From positions 1-9,915 of the forward strand of contig JAJEBJ010000212.1 of NCBI GenBank assembly GCA_022822575.1: a stretch of 9,915 bases of DNA. The letters run 5' to 3'. The DNA is from Alphaproteobacteria bacterium. GTDB lineage: Bacteria; Pseudomonadota; Alphaproteobacteria; SP197. The translations under genes and the position numbers were made by a program. Positions within the stretch are counted from its first letter, which is position 1, and each line of letters starts with the position of its first letter. Of the stretch, positions 1 to 6,279 are shown piece after piece. The notes beneath the pieces were generated by a model, which saw only the letters and a program-made list of their open reading frames with translations, was not told where the DNA came from and searched no databases.

Positions 1-132
1 GGCAGTCTGAGGCGCGAATCTGGAGACTGAGGAACGACGCATCGCGCAGAGCCAATCCACTTGAGATATCCAATCGCGGCCTTTCACGCAAGCCCAACGG
101 GAACCGGTCGTTGTTCGACGGGATCTGAAAGC

Positions 133-152
133 TGTCGGCTCGCGCGCCGACA
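133..152. repeat. GC-rich inverted repeat, 7-bp arms
   Basis: The arms TGTCGGC (133-139) and GCCGACA (146-152) are perfectly complementary around a 6-nt spacer. No T-run follows on either side, so it is not a standard intrinsic terminator. It could be a transcript hairpin, a regulator site, or chance in GC-rich DNA. Confidence 0.3.
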
Positions 153-233
153 CCTGACGGATTGCAACCGCACCGCGGTCAGGGAGTCGGTGAACATCAC
201 TAGCGTGGCGTCGGTTGTCGACACTGCCGGTCC

Positions 234-245
234 TGTGGTGCCACA
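234..245. promoter_or_regulatory. Possible operator: TGTGG-TG-CCACA near-palindrome
   Basis: Five-base arms TGTGG and CCACA flank a TG centre, 31 bp before the dehydrogenase ATG and next to a weak -10-like CACAAT at 242-247. The place suits a repressor or activator half-site pair, but the arms are short and no regulator gene lies in the window, so this is only a candidate. Confidence 0.2.
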
Positions 246-276
246 ATCGACGTGTCAGCATGAGGACCGGAACCCG

Positions 277-2337
277 ATGCCGCGAGATCCGCAGTATGAT
301 GTCCTGTTCGAGTCCGTTGCCATCGGACCCGTGACAGCGAGGAACCGCTTCTACCAGGTACCCCACTGCAATGGCATGGGACGCGCTCATCCCACGGCGA
401 TGGCGGTCATGCGCGGCATCAAGGCGGAAGGCGGCTGGGCTGTGGTGTGCACGGAACAGTGCGACATCCACGTGACCACCGACACGGAGCGGGAGATCCG
501 GCTGTGGGACGACCGGGACATTCCCTACCTCGCGCGCATGGCCGACCAGGTCCACGAGCACGGCGCGCTGGCCGGACTTGAGCTGACTCACATGGGCTAC
601 TACACCGCGAACTACATGGGCCGCGAGATCCCGATGGCGCCCACGGCGAGACCGGTCCACGGCATCGAACCGTTCCATGCGCGAACCATGGACAGGACCG
701 ATATCGCCGACTACCGGCGATGGCACCGCAATGCGGCGTTGCGCGGCAAGCGGGCCGGTTTCGACATCGTCTATGTCTATGCCGGACACAGCCTTTCCCT
801 GTGCATGCACTTTCTGTCGGCGCGCTACAACCAGCGCACGGACGAATACGGCGGACCCATCGAGAACAGGGCGCGCCTGCTGCGCGAGGTCATCGAGGAC
901 ACCAAGGACGCCGTCGGAGACACCTGCGGGGTCGCGGTCCGTCTTGCCGTCAACGAGCTTGTCGGACCGAAGGGCATCACGCCAGAGGAGGACGGCCGTG
1001 CCGTGATCGAGATGCTCGGCGAACTGCCGGACCTGTGGGACGTCAATGTCAGCGAATGGGAGAATGACAGCGAGACCTCGAGGTTCGCCGACGAGGGGTT
1101 CCAGGAGGAGCACATCTCCTTCGTCAAGTCCCTGACCAGCAAGCCGGTGGTGGGTGTCGGGCGCTACACCAGCCCGGACCGCATGGTCTCCCTGGTGAAG
1201 AACGGTGTGCTCGACATGATCGGCGCCGCCCGCCCGTCCATCGCCGATCCTTTCCTGCCGAAGAAGATCGAGGAAGGGCGGCCCGAGGACATCCGAGAGT
1301 GCATCGGCTGCAACATGTGCGTCGGTATCTCCAACCAGCCGACCTATCTCAGGTGCACGCAGAACCCGACCCAGGGCGAGGAGTGGCGCCGGGGATGGCA
1401 TCCCGAAGTGATCCCTCCACGGGAAACGGACGAGCGTGTTCTTGTGGTCGGGGCCGGCCCGGCCGGTCTCGAGGCGGCGCGGGCACTGGGTCAGCGTGGC
1501 TACGAGGTCATGCTTGCCGAAGCCGGCCGCGAAACGGGCGGGCGGGTCGCCCGGGAGTGCCGCTTGCCCGGTCTGGCCGCCTGGGCCCGCGTGCGCGACT
1601 GGCGCATGACCCAGCTTCACAAGCTTCCCAATGTCGAGATCTACATGGATTCGGCAATGACCGCCGACAGTGTGCGCGAGACGGGAGCCAGCCTCGTCGC
1701 CGTGGCCACGGGCGCTCGGTGGAGACGCGATGGCAGCGGACGCTATCACGATTTTCCCCTGGCCTGCGGATCGGCGAACATTTTCACCCCCGATGACATC
1801 ATGGATGGCGCCACGCTCGAGGGGCCCGTCGTCGTGTTTGACGACGATCACTACTACATGGGTGGCGTGATCGCCGAGAAGCTGGTGCAGGAGGGCCATA
1901 CGGTCAGTATCGTCACGCCGGAAAGTGCGGTATCGGCGTGGACCGCCTACACGCTTGAGTACGAGCGCATCCAGGCCCGCATGCGCACGCTCGGTATCGA
2001 GCGGCATCTCGGCTTCGCCGTGAAGACTATCGAATGGAGCAGAGTCGAGGTCGAGGATGTCTACACAGGCGCGTGCCAGTGGCTCGCCTGCCGCAGCCTC
2101 GTCATGGTGACAGCCCAGGATCCGGTGGACGATCTCTACCACGCGCTCACGGCTGATGAGGCAGCCAACCGGGAGGCTGGCATCCGTCGCGTGTCACGCA
2201 TTGGCGACTGCTATGGCCCGGGGCCGATCGCGGCCGCGGTCTTTGGCGGATACCGTTATGCCCGCGAACTCGGTGAAGCGATCGGCGACGATGTTCCCTG
2301 GAAACACGAGATCGTCGAACTCGCTCCCGTCATCTGA
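277..2337 (+). CDS. Trimethylamine/dimethylamine/histamine dehydrogenase-family iron-sulfur flavoprotein
   Basis: Predicted 686-residue cytoplasmic amine dehydrogenase (classical TMADH is about 730). Family members oxidatively deaminate or demethylate amines and pass electrons from FMN through a [4Fe-4S] cluster, usually to electron-transfer flavoprotein. Residues 1-335 form the Old Yellow Enzyme-like barrel. Cys31 in the PHC motif matches the cysteine that covalently holds FMN in TMADH. Tyr168, His171 and Asp264 match its catalytic Tyr/His/Asp. The cluster ligands are Cys342, Cys345, Cys348 and Cys360. A dinucleotide-binding motif GAGPAG (392-397) opens the C-terminal region, which holds ADP in TMADH. 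Of the substrate bowl, Trp261 is kept. The Tyr60 position is Gln61, as in dimethylamine and histamine dehydrogenases, and the Trp355 region reads VGISNQP, with no aromatic. The exact substrate is therefore unknown: dimethylamine, another N-methylated amine or a histamine-like amine are all possible. The ATG at 277 is chosen because it matches the family N-terminus and has GAGGA at 262-266. No ETF gene is in the window. Confidence 0.9.
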   Translation: MPRDPQYDVLFESVAIGPVTARNRFYQVPHCNGMGRAHPTAMAVMRGIKAEGGWAVVCTEQCDIHVTTDTEREIRLWDDRDIPYLARMADQVHEHGALAGLELTHMGYYTANYMGREIPMAPTARPVHGIEPFHARTMDRTDIADYRRWHRNAALRGKRAGFDIVYVYAGHSLSLCMHFLSARYNQRTDEYGGPIENRARLLREVIEDTKDAVGDTCGVAVRLAVNELVGPKGITPEEDGRAVIEMLGELPDLWDVNVSEWENDSETSRFADEGFQEEHISFVKSLTSKPVVGVGRYTSPDRMVSLVKNGVLDMIGAARPSIADPFLPKKIEEGRPEDIRECIGCNMCVGISNQPTYLRCTQNPTQGEEWRRGWHPEVIPPRETDERVLVVGAGPAGLEAARALGQRGYEVMLAEAGRETGGRVARECRLPGLAAWARVRDWRMTQLHKLPNVEIYMDSAMTADSVRETGASLVAVATGARWRRDGSGRYHDFPLACGSANIFTPDDIMDGATLEGPVVVFDDDHYYMGGVIAEKLVQEGHTVSIVTPESAVSAWTAYTLEYERIQARMRTLGIERHLGFAVKTIEWSRVEVEDVYTGACQWLACRSLVMVTAQDPVDDLYHALTADEAANREAGIRRVSRIGDCYGPGPIAAAVFGGYRYARELGEAIGDDVPWKHEIVELAPVI

Positions 2338-2348
2338 GGTCCCGGCAT

Positions 2349-4004
2349 TCACTCGGCTGCCTCGACCAGACGCATCTCAAGCGGATCGCCGGACTTCACC
2401 AGGACATCGAGGCGCACGGTGGCGCGGCTGAACATCGTGTAAAGAAGGTGCTGAAGGTGGTCCTCGTCGTCACCGCCGCTCTCGATGTCGATGGCGATGA
2501 TTGCCGGTGCCTGCTGCCCCTTGTACCGGTAGATGCTCTCGAGAAGGACTTGCCCCGGGGTGAAAACCTGGTTTCCTAGCAGGTCGTAATCGCCGGAGAA
2601 GCGCTTGAGCGTGTGGTTGCCGACCCTGGAATGATCCGCAAGACAGGCATGACGGATGCCCTTCATCGACAGGATGACGATATCCTCGGGCCTGAACCTG
2701 TCTGCCAGCAGCCGCGACACCGTACGCGAGACCAGCTTCACCTGGTGAGAGGCATCCTCATAGGCTTCGACACTCACATCGAGGCCAGGCAACCCATTGG
2801 CCTGTTCGAAATCGAAGGGAAGTACCCTGTCGATGAACCGTGCAATGGTTCCCGGGGACCGGTAGTTGGAACGGATCTTGAAACCGACGAAGCCCTCGAG
2901 TGTGACCGGCTCGTTCCTTCGAATGCCCTGATCGGGATCCTCGAGCCAGAGGATATCAGCGTCATCCCGGGCGAACAGCCGGAGGATATCGTACCAATCA
3001 GGCTCGAAGTCCTGGCCCTCGTCGACGATGAGGGTATCGAACGTCCACGCATCCGGGACCGGCGCCGCCACGACCTGATCCTGGACGTGTGACCAGAACG
3101 CGTCATAGTCATTCCGGTGACGGAAATCCGGCGCCTTGCCGATATCCTCGAGGAAGCGGTGACACAGGCCATACCATGTCTCAACCAGTCCGCTGCCATC
3201 GACCGAGGCCCTGATCCGCTCCTTGAGTTGGCGATTGAAGCAGACCAGCAACGGTTTGCGTGACCGCTCGACCGCACACTGGAAGAAGTGCGTGGCCATC
3301 ACCGTCTTTCCGCATCCTGCCGCTCCCCTGACACGCAGCCGCAAAGGTGCCATCTCGATACCGGACAGCAGCTGCGAAAGCTGCCCGCTCAACCGCGCGA
3401 ACCGCTGCTCGCCTTGGCGAACACGGGCGTGAATGTCGGGGTAAATTTCGAAGGACTGACGAAGAAAGGCCTCGATGGTTGCCCGTCTCTCCGGTTCATC
3501 CTCTTCGCCGTCCAGAAGATCGTGGATCCTGCTGACCAGAAGCTGGTCGCCCGCGGCATCGACGATGCGCGACGCGTCGAGACCGACGGCATTGACGGAT
3601 CGCACGCGATGGTCCGGACAATAGACAAGATAGTCGGTCACAAGAGTGGGTTCGCGCCTGTGCACCCTGCGGAACTTGCGCTTGATGTTGTCAACCGAGC
3701 GGCGCACCTGGAAAACCGGGTCGGAGGCGCCATCGCGGTACCGCTTGACAAGCCCGCCGGCTGTCTCGTCCAGGGAACCGTTCTTCTGTTCCATGACGAG
3801 AATCTTGCCGGCACGGTTGACGATGATGAAGTCGGCTTCGCCCCAGGATGTTCGATCGCCGGACTCTCGCGTCCAGTGGACCGAGTGGAAGACGGTCAGG
3901 TCCGGATCGAGATCGCGCCGCAGACGCTCCAGCGTCGCCAGTTCCGGAGCATGTCCGCCGGCCAGGGCCAGACGATCCACATCCCAGGGAACGATTCGCG
4001 CCAT
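2349..4004 (-). CDS. SF1 (UvrD/Rep-like) helicase with N-terminal NERD nuclease-like domain
   Basis: A 551-residue predicted cytoplasmic DNA (or RNA) helicase. An N-terminal NERD domain (about 20-130) carries GEAD (55-58) and MEQK (71-74), giving the Asp58...Glu72-x-Lys74 pattern of PD-(D/E)XK-like nuclease folds, with a candidate upstream acidic residue at Glu26. The helicase core follows: Walker A GAAGCGKT (227-234), Walker B DEGQD (328-332), SNYRS (379-383, motif IV-like), YKGQQ (494-498, motif V region) and YTMFSRA (522-528), the counterpart of the usual motif VI. All motifs are intact, so an active ATPase is likely. Nuclease activity is an inference, since many NERD domains are untested. 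It is the last gene of the pepA-holC unit, starting 4 bp after the holC stop with no clear ribosome binding site, which suggests translational coupling. Its stop is 11 bp from that of the convergent dehydrogenase gene, leaving no room for a separate terminator. The likely role is DNA repair, replication restart or defence; the sequence does not decide which. Confidence 0.88.
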   Translation of the reverse strand: MARIVPWDVDRLALAGGHAPELATLERLRRDLDPDLTVFHSVHWTRESGDRTSWGEADFIIVNRAGKILVMEQKNGSLDETAGGLVKRYRDGASDPVFQVRRSVDNIKRKFRRVHRREPTLVTDYLVYCPDHRVRSVNAVGLDASRIVDAAGDQLLVSRIHDLLDGEEDEPERRATIEAFLRQSFEIYPDIHARVRQGEQRFARLSGQLSQLLSGIEMAPLRLRVRGAAGCGKTVMATHFFQCAVERSRKPLLVCFNRQLKERIRASVDGSGLVETWYGLCHRFLEDIGKAPDFRHRNDYDAFWSHVQDQVVAAPVPDAWTFDTLIVDEGQDFEPDWYDILRLFARDDADILWLEDPDQGIRRNEPVTLEGFVGFKIRSNYRSPGTIARFIDRVLPFDFEQANGLPGLDVSVEAYEDASHQVKLVSRTVSRLLADRFRPEDIVILSMKGIRHACLADHSRVGNHTLKRFSGDYDLLGNQVFTPGQVLLESIYRYKGQQAPAIIAIDIESGGDDEDHLQHLLYTMFSRATVRLDVLVKSGDPLEMRLVEAAE

Positions 4005-4008
4005 GGTG

Positions 4009-4473
4009 TCACGCGGCGGTTGACGCCTTCTTCTCCCACGTCCCCCGAGGCGTCTGCTGCCAGTAGTTCAGGACGTGTCCGGCGTCGCGGCGCGCCTTCC
4101 AGCGCCGGCGGGCCGCGGCGACGGCCTCGTCATCGTGTCCGTCAAACATGTCGACAACGCGCTCGAAGGCGTCGATATCGGCGCAGTCAGCGCGGTCGAC
4201 CAGCACCAGAAGGCTGGCGCCATTCGGGTTGTCGTCGGCATCGGCAATCCAGACGGGTTGATGTTCCACGTCCCGGGCCTGTCCGACGCAACCATGGGGC
4301 AGGAAACTCTCGTTCCTGTAGGTCCACAGGACACCGTCGAGGTGGCTGGCCCGTTCACGCGAGACCGTCATCACGACGGCCCGCATGTCTTTCTCCAGGG
4401 CTTTCTCCAGAAGCTGGGGCAGTGCGGTCTCGAGAGGGGACGAGAGCAGGTGATAGAAGTCGACCCGGGTCAT
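4009..4473 (-). CDS. holC: DNA polymerase III subunit chi
   Basis: A 154-residue homologue of HolC (E. coli chi is 147). Chi belongs to the clamp-loader assembly of the replicative polymerase and contacts the C-terminal tail of single-strand binding protein. Diagnostic stretches are VDFYHL near the N-terminus, LPQLLEKAL (19-27), LWTYRNESFLPHG (49-61), PVWIADADDNPNGA (73-86), AFERVVDMFDG (102-112), ARRRWKARR (121-129) and YWQQTPRGTWEKK (137-149). The open frame runs further upstream, but that part only shadows pepA. The ATG at 4473 gives the family N-terminus, has AGGGA just before it, and overlaps the pepA TGA as ATGA, a classic coupling arrangement. The pepA-holC order is common in proteobacteria. 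The helicase gene begins 4 bp downstream and may be functionally linked to it. Confidence 0.95.
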   Translation of the reverse strand: MTRVDFYHLLSSPLETALPQLLEKALEKDMRAVVMTVSRERASHLDGVLWTYRNESFLPHGCVGQARDVEHQPVWIADADDNPNGASLLVLVDRADCADIDAFERVVDMFDGHDDEAVAAARRRWKARRDAGHVLNYWQQTPRGTWEKKASTAA

Positions 4474-5942
4474 GCTTCCCTGGTGTCTGAGACGAAGCGG
4501 TCGAGCAGGCGGACGCCGAATCCGGTCGCGCCCCGGGGTGCGAGGGTCTCGTCCGAATGGGCCCACGCCGTGCCGGCGATGTCGAGATGGGCCCAGGCGG
4601 TGTCGCCGACGAATCTCTGCAAGAGCACCGCCCCGGCGGTGGACCCCGCCTCGCGCTTCTTGCCGACATTCTTCATGTCGGCGATGTCGGAGTTGATGTC
4701 CTCGCTGTACCGCTCGCCGAGCGGCATGCGCCAAAGTTCCTCTCCGGTCGCCTGGCCCGCGGCCTCAAGGGTCCGGGCGAGATCGTCATCGTTGCTGAAC
4801 AATCCTGCCCTGTAGGTGCCGAGGGCAATGATGATGGCGCCGGTCAGTGTCGCCAGGTCGATCACCTGGTCCGGCTTGATGTTCTGCACGGTCCAGTAGA
4901 GAGCATCGGCAAGGACGAGACGCCCCTCGGCGTCGGTATTGATCACCTCTATGGTCTGGCCCGACATGGTCTTCACCACGTCGCCAGGACGCTGCGCGTT
5001 GTGAGACGGCATGTTCTCGACGCAGCCGATGACACCTGCAACGTTGGCGCGGGCCCCGCGCGAGGCGAGCGTGTGCATGAGCCCGGTGACACAGCCCGCC
5101 CCGGCCATGTCAAACTTCATGTCTTCCATCCCGGCGCCGGGCTTGAGCGAAATGCCGCCGGTGTCGAAACACACGCCCTTGCCAACCACGGCAAGCCAGG
5201 GATCATCGTCGCCGGCTCCCTTCCATCTCATGACGACCAGCTGGCTCTCGCGCTCGCTGCCCTGGCCGACACCGAGGAGTGCTCCCATGCCGAGTTCCGC
5301 CATCTCGGCCTCGCCGAGAACTTCGACACTGACGCCACGATCACGCAACGCCGTGGCACGGTGGGCAAATTCCTCGGGATGAAGCGTGTTGGCAGGCTCG
5401 CTCACCAGATCCCGGGTCAGGAAGACACCGTCGGCCACGCACTTCAAGCGCGCCGCCTTTTCCTCGCTCGCCGCCACCTCCTGCGTGACCACGGTGATCC
5501 TGTCGACCGTCGGCCTGGCATCCTCCTTCACCACCGTGCGGTAGCTGTCGAAGCGATAGCTGCGCAACATCATGCCGTGAACGAACTCGCAGACGTCCAG
5601 GGGATGTCCTGTCGGAATGGCAACGTTTCGCGCGCCCAGCCTGTCGAGATGGCGGTAGGTGCCGCCACCGAGATTCTGGCGATCCAGCGGGGTAAATGTC
5701 GTGTAGTCACCGGTGCCGACCACGACGATGTGGCTGGCATCCATGGTCTCCGGAGCGACGATGTCGAGGATCTGACCTTTCTTTCCGGAAAACCGCGCCG
5801 AGACCTCCATGGCGCGACTTATGGCTCCACCGGCTGCACGGTCAATCGCTTCCGCCGAGGCGAAGAGCCGACCGTCCTCCTCGGTAGCGACGACAATGGT
5901 ATCGGTATCATCGGGAATGGACGGGGCAAATTCGACACGCAT
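4470..5942 (-). CDS. pepA: Leucyl aminopeptidase (M17 family, PepA)
   Basis: A 490-residue cytosolic metallo-aminopeptidase that removes N-terminal residues from peptides in protein turnover; the E. coli protein (503 residues) also binds DNA in Xer recombination. The N-terminal third (1-165) is the variable domain and the rest the catalytic domain. Visible active-site residues are Lys255 and Asp260 (VGKGVCFDTGG), Lys267, Asp278 (MKFDMAGAG), and Asp337, Glu339 and Arg341 in the family signature NTDAEGRL. These correspond to the two-metal ligands and the catalytic Lys/Arg of E. coli PepA. The ATG at 5942 is preferred over a 28-residue upstream extension because the strong Shine-Dalgarno GGAGGAA (5950-5956, minus strand) sits 7 nt before it and the protein then starts like its relatives. 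It is the first gene of the pepA-holC-helicase unit. The DNA-binding and regulatory roles known in E. coli are not assured here. Confidence 0.96.
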   Translation of the reverse strand: MRVEFAPSIPDDTDTIVVATEEDGRLFASAEAIDRAAGGAISRAMEVSARFSGKKGQILDIVAPETMDASHIVVVGTGDYTTFTPLDRQNLGGGTYRHLDRLGARNVAIPTGHPLDVCEFVHGMMLRSYRFDSYRTVVKEDARPTVDRITVVTQEVAASEEKAARLKCVADGVFLTRDLVSEPANTLHPEEFAHRATALRDRGVSVEVLGEAEMAELGMGALLGVGQGSERESQLVVMRWKGAGDDDPWLAVVGKGVCFDTGGISLKPGAGMEDMKFDMAGAGCVTGLMHTLASRGARANVAGVIGCVENMPSHNAQRPGDVVKTMSGQTIEVINTDAEGRLVLADALYWTVQNIKPDQVIDLATLTGAIIIALGTYRAGLFSNDDDLARTLEAAGQATGEELWRMPLGERYSEDINSDIADMKNVGKKREAGSTAGAVLLQRFVGDTAWAHLDIAGTAWAHSDETLAPRGATGFGVRLLDRFVSDTREA

Positions 5943-5949
5943 CACGAGG

Positions 5950-5956
5950 TTCCTCC
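5950..5956 (-). promoter_or_regulatory. Ribosome binding site of pepA
   Basis: GGAGGAA on the minus strand, 7 nt from the ATG at 5942. It is the strongest Shine-Dalgarno in the window and fixes the pepA start against the longer open frame reaching 6026. Confidence 0.8.
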
Positions 5957-5962
5957 GGTCAT

Positions 5963-5980
5963 CCTGACTGACCTGACTGA
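5963..5980. repeat. Tandem direct repeat, 2 x CCTGACTGA
   Basis: Two exact, adjacent copies of the 9-mer CCTGACTGA (5963-5971 and 5972-5980). They lie in the presumed 5' untranslated region of pepA, 7 bp upstream of its ribosome binding site. The cause may be replication slippage, or it may be a paired binding site. Confidence 0.7.
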
Positions 5981-6188
5981 GACTTGTCGTTGAATCAGGG
6001 GCTGTCCATGCAGCACATCGAGTCAAACCTATACCACGGCCAGAGAGACCTGCGGAAGATTGCCTTTGCGTGTATTGGTGAGTGCAAGATTGCGCTGCCT
6101 GACCATGACGTCAGCGGCTTCCTGGGCCGTCGGTGAAACACCACCGCTGGCGTACCGCGAGCCGGCGAGATCGATTTCGGAGGCCGCT

Positions 6189-6200
6189 CTGCAGTTGCAG
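6189..6200. promoter_or_regulatory. Possible operator: CTGCA-GT-TGCAG palindrome
   Basis: Perfect 5-bp arms around a 2-bp centre, ending 5 bp before the TTGACT hexamer at 6206. The position would suit an activator or repressor of the TRAP operon. No regulator gene is nearby, and the arms are short enough to occur by chance. Confidence 0.25.
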
Positions 6201-6205
6201 GCAGG

Positions 6206-6234
6206 TTGACTCGCGTTTGTGATCACCGGATCGT
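6206..6234 (+). promoter_or_regulatory. Weak sigma-70-like promoter candidate for the TRAP operon
   Basis: TTGACT (6206-6211) matches the -35 consensus at five of six bases. At a 17-bp spacing the -10 position reads GATCGT, which is poor. It lies about 45 bp before the dctP start. The true promoter may use this -35 with an activator, or lie elsewhere in the intergenic region. Confidence 0.25.
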
Positions 6235-6266
6235 TTGCCACGACAGGGGTAGCGGACTTCATGGAC

Positions 6267-6273
6267 GGGAGGA
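6267..6273 (+). promoter_or_regulatory. Ribosome binding site of dctP
   Basis: The purine run GGGAGGA abuts an ATG at 6274 with no spacer, but its GGAGG core is 7 nt before the in-frame ATG at 6280. The second ATG is therefore the better start, trimming two residues. Confidence 0.75.
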
Positions 6274-6279
6274 ATGGCC

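Larger units (their letters stand above)
1..276. other. Non-coding leader upstream of the amine dehydrogenase gene
   Basis: No convincing gene is visible here. The reading frame of the downstream dehydrogenase stays open back to a TTG at 61, but the 72 extra residues it would add look like random high-GC translation (rich in Arg, Ser and Thr). They do not resemble the family's N-terminus, which begins about where the ATG at 277 places it. The stretch holds a GC-rich inverted repeat at 133-152 and a short near-palindrome at 234-245, either of which could be regulatory. I could not place a good sigma-70 promoter: TTGTCG at 215-220 and CACAAT at 242-247 are 21 bp apart, which is too far. The end of an upstream gene may lie just outside the window. 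Confidence 0.5.
5943..6279. other. Divergent intergenic region between pepA and the TRAP cassette
   Basis: These 337 bp must hold the promoters of both pepA (leftward) and dctP (rightward). It contains the pepA ribosome binding site (5950-5956), a 2x9-bp tandem repeat (5963-5980), a short palindrome (6189-6200), a TTGACT hexamer (6206-6211) and the dctP ribosome binding site (6267-6273). On the minus strand TATAGG (complement at 6028-6033) could be a -10 for pepA, but no good -35 lies upstream of it. A 77-codon minus-strand frame at 6029-6262 is open, but it has no ribosome binding site that I can see and matches no family I recognise, so I do not call it a gene. Confidence 0.6.

Noticed and set aside
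3288..4490. A 400-codon plus-strand frame across the helicase and holC genes
   Set aside because: It is antisense to two genes with clear family motifs, and its translation resembles no protein. Long antisense frames are normal in high-GC DNA.
4557..5993. A 478-codon plus-strand frame opposite pepA
   Set aside because: pepA carries every M17 active-site motif on the other strand. This frame is its shadow.
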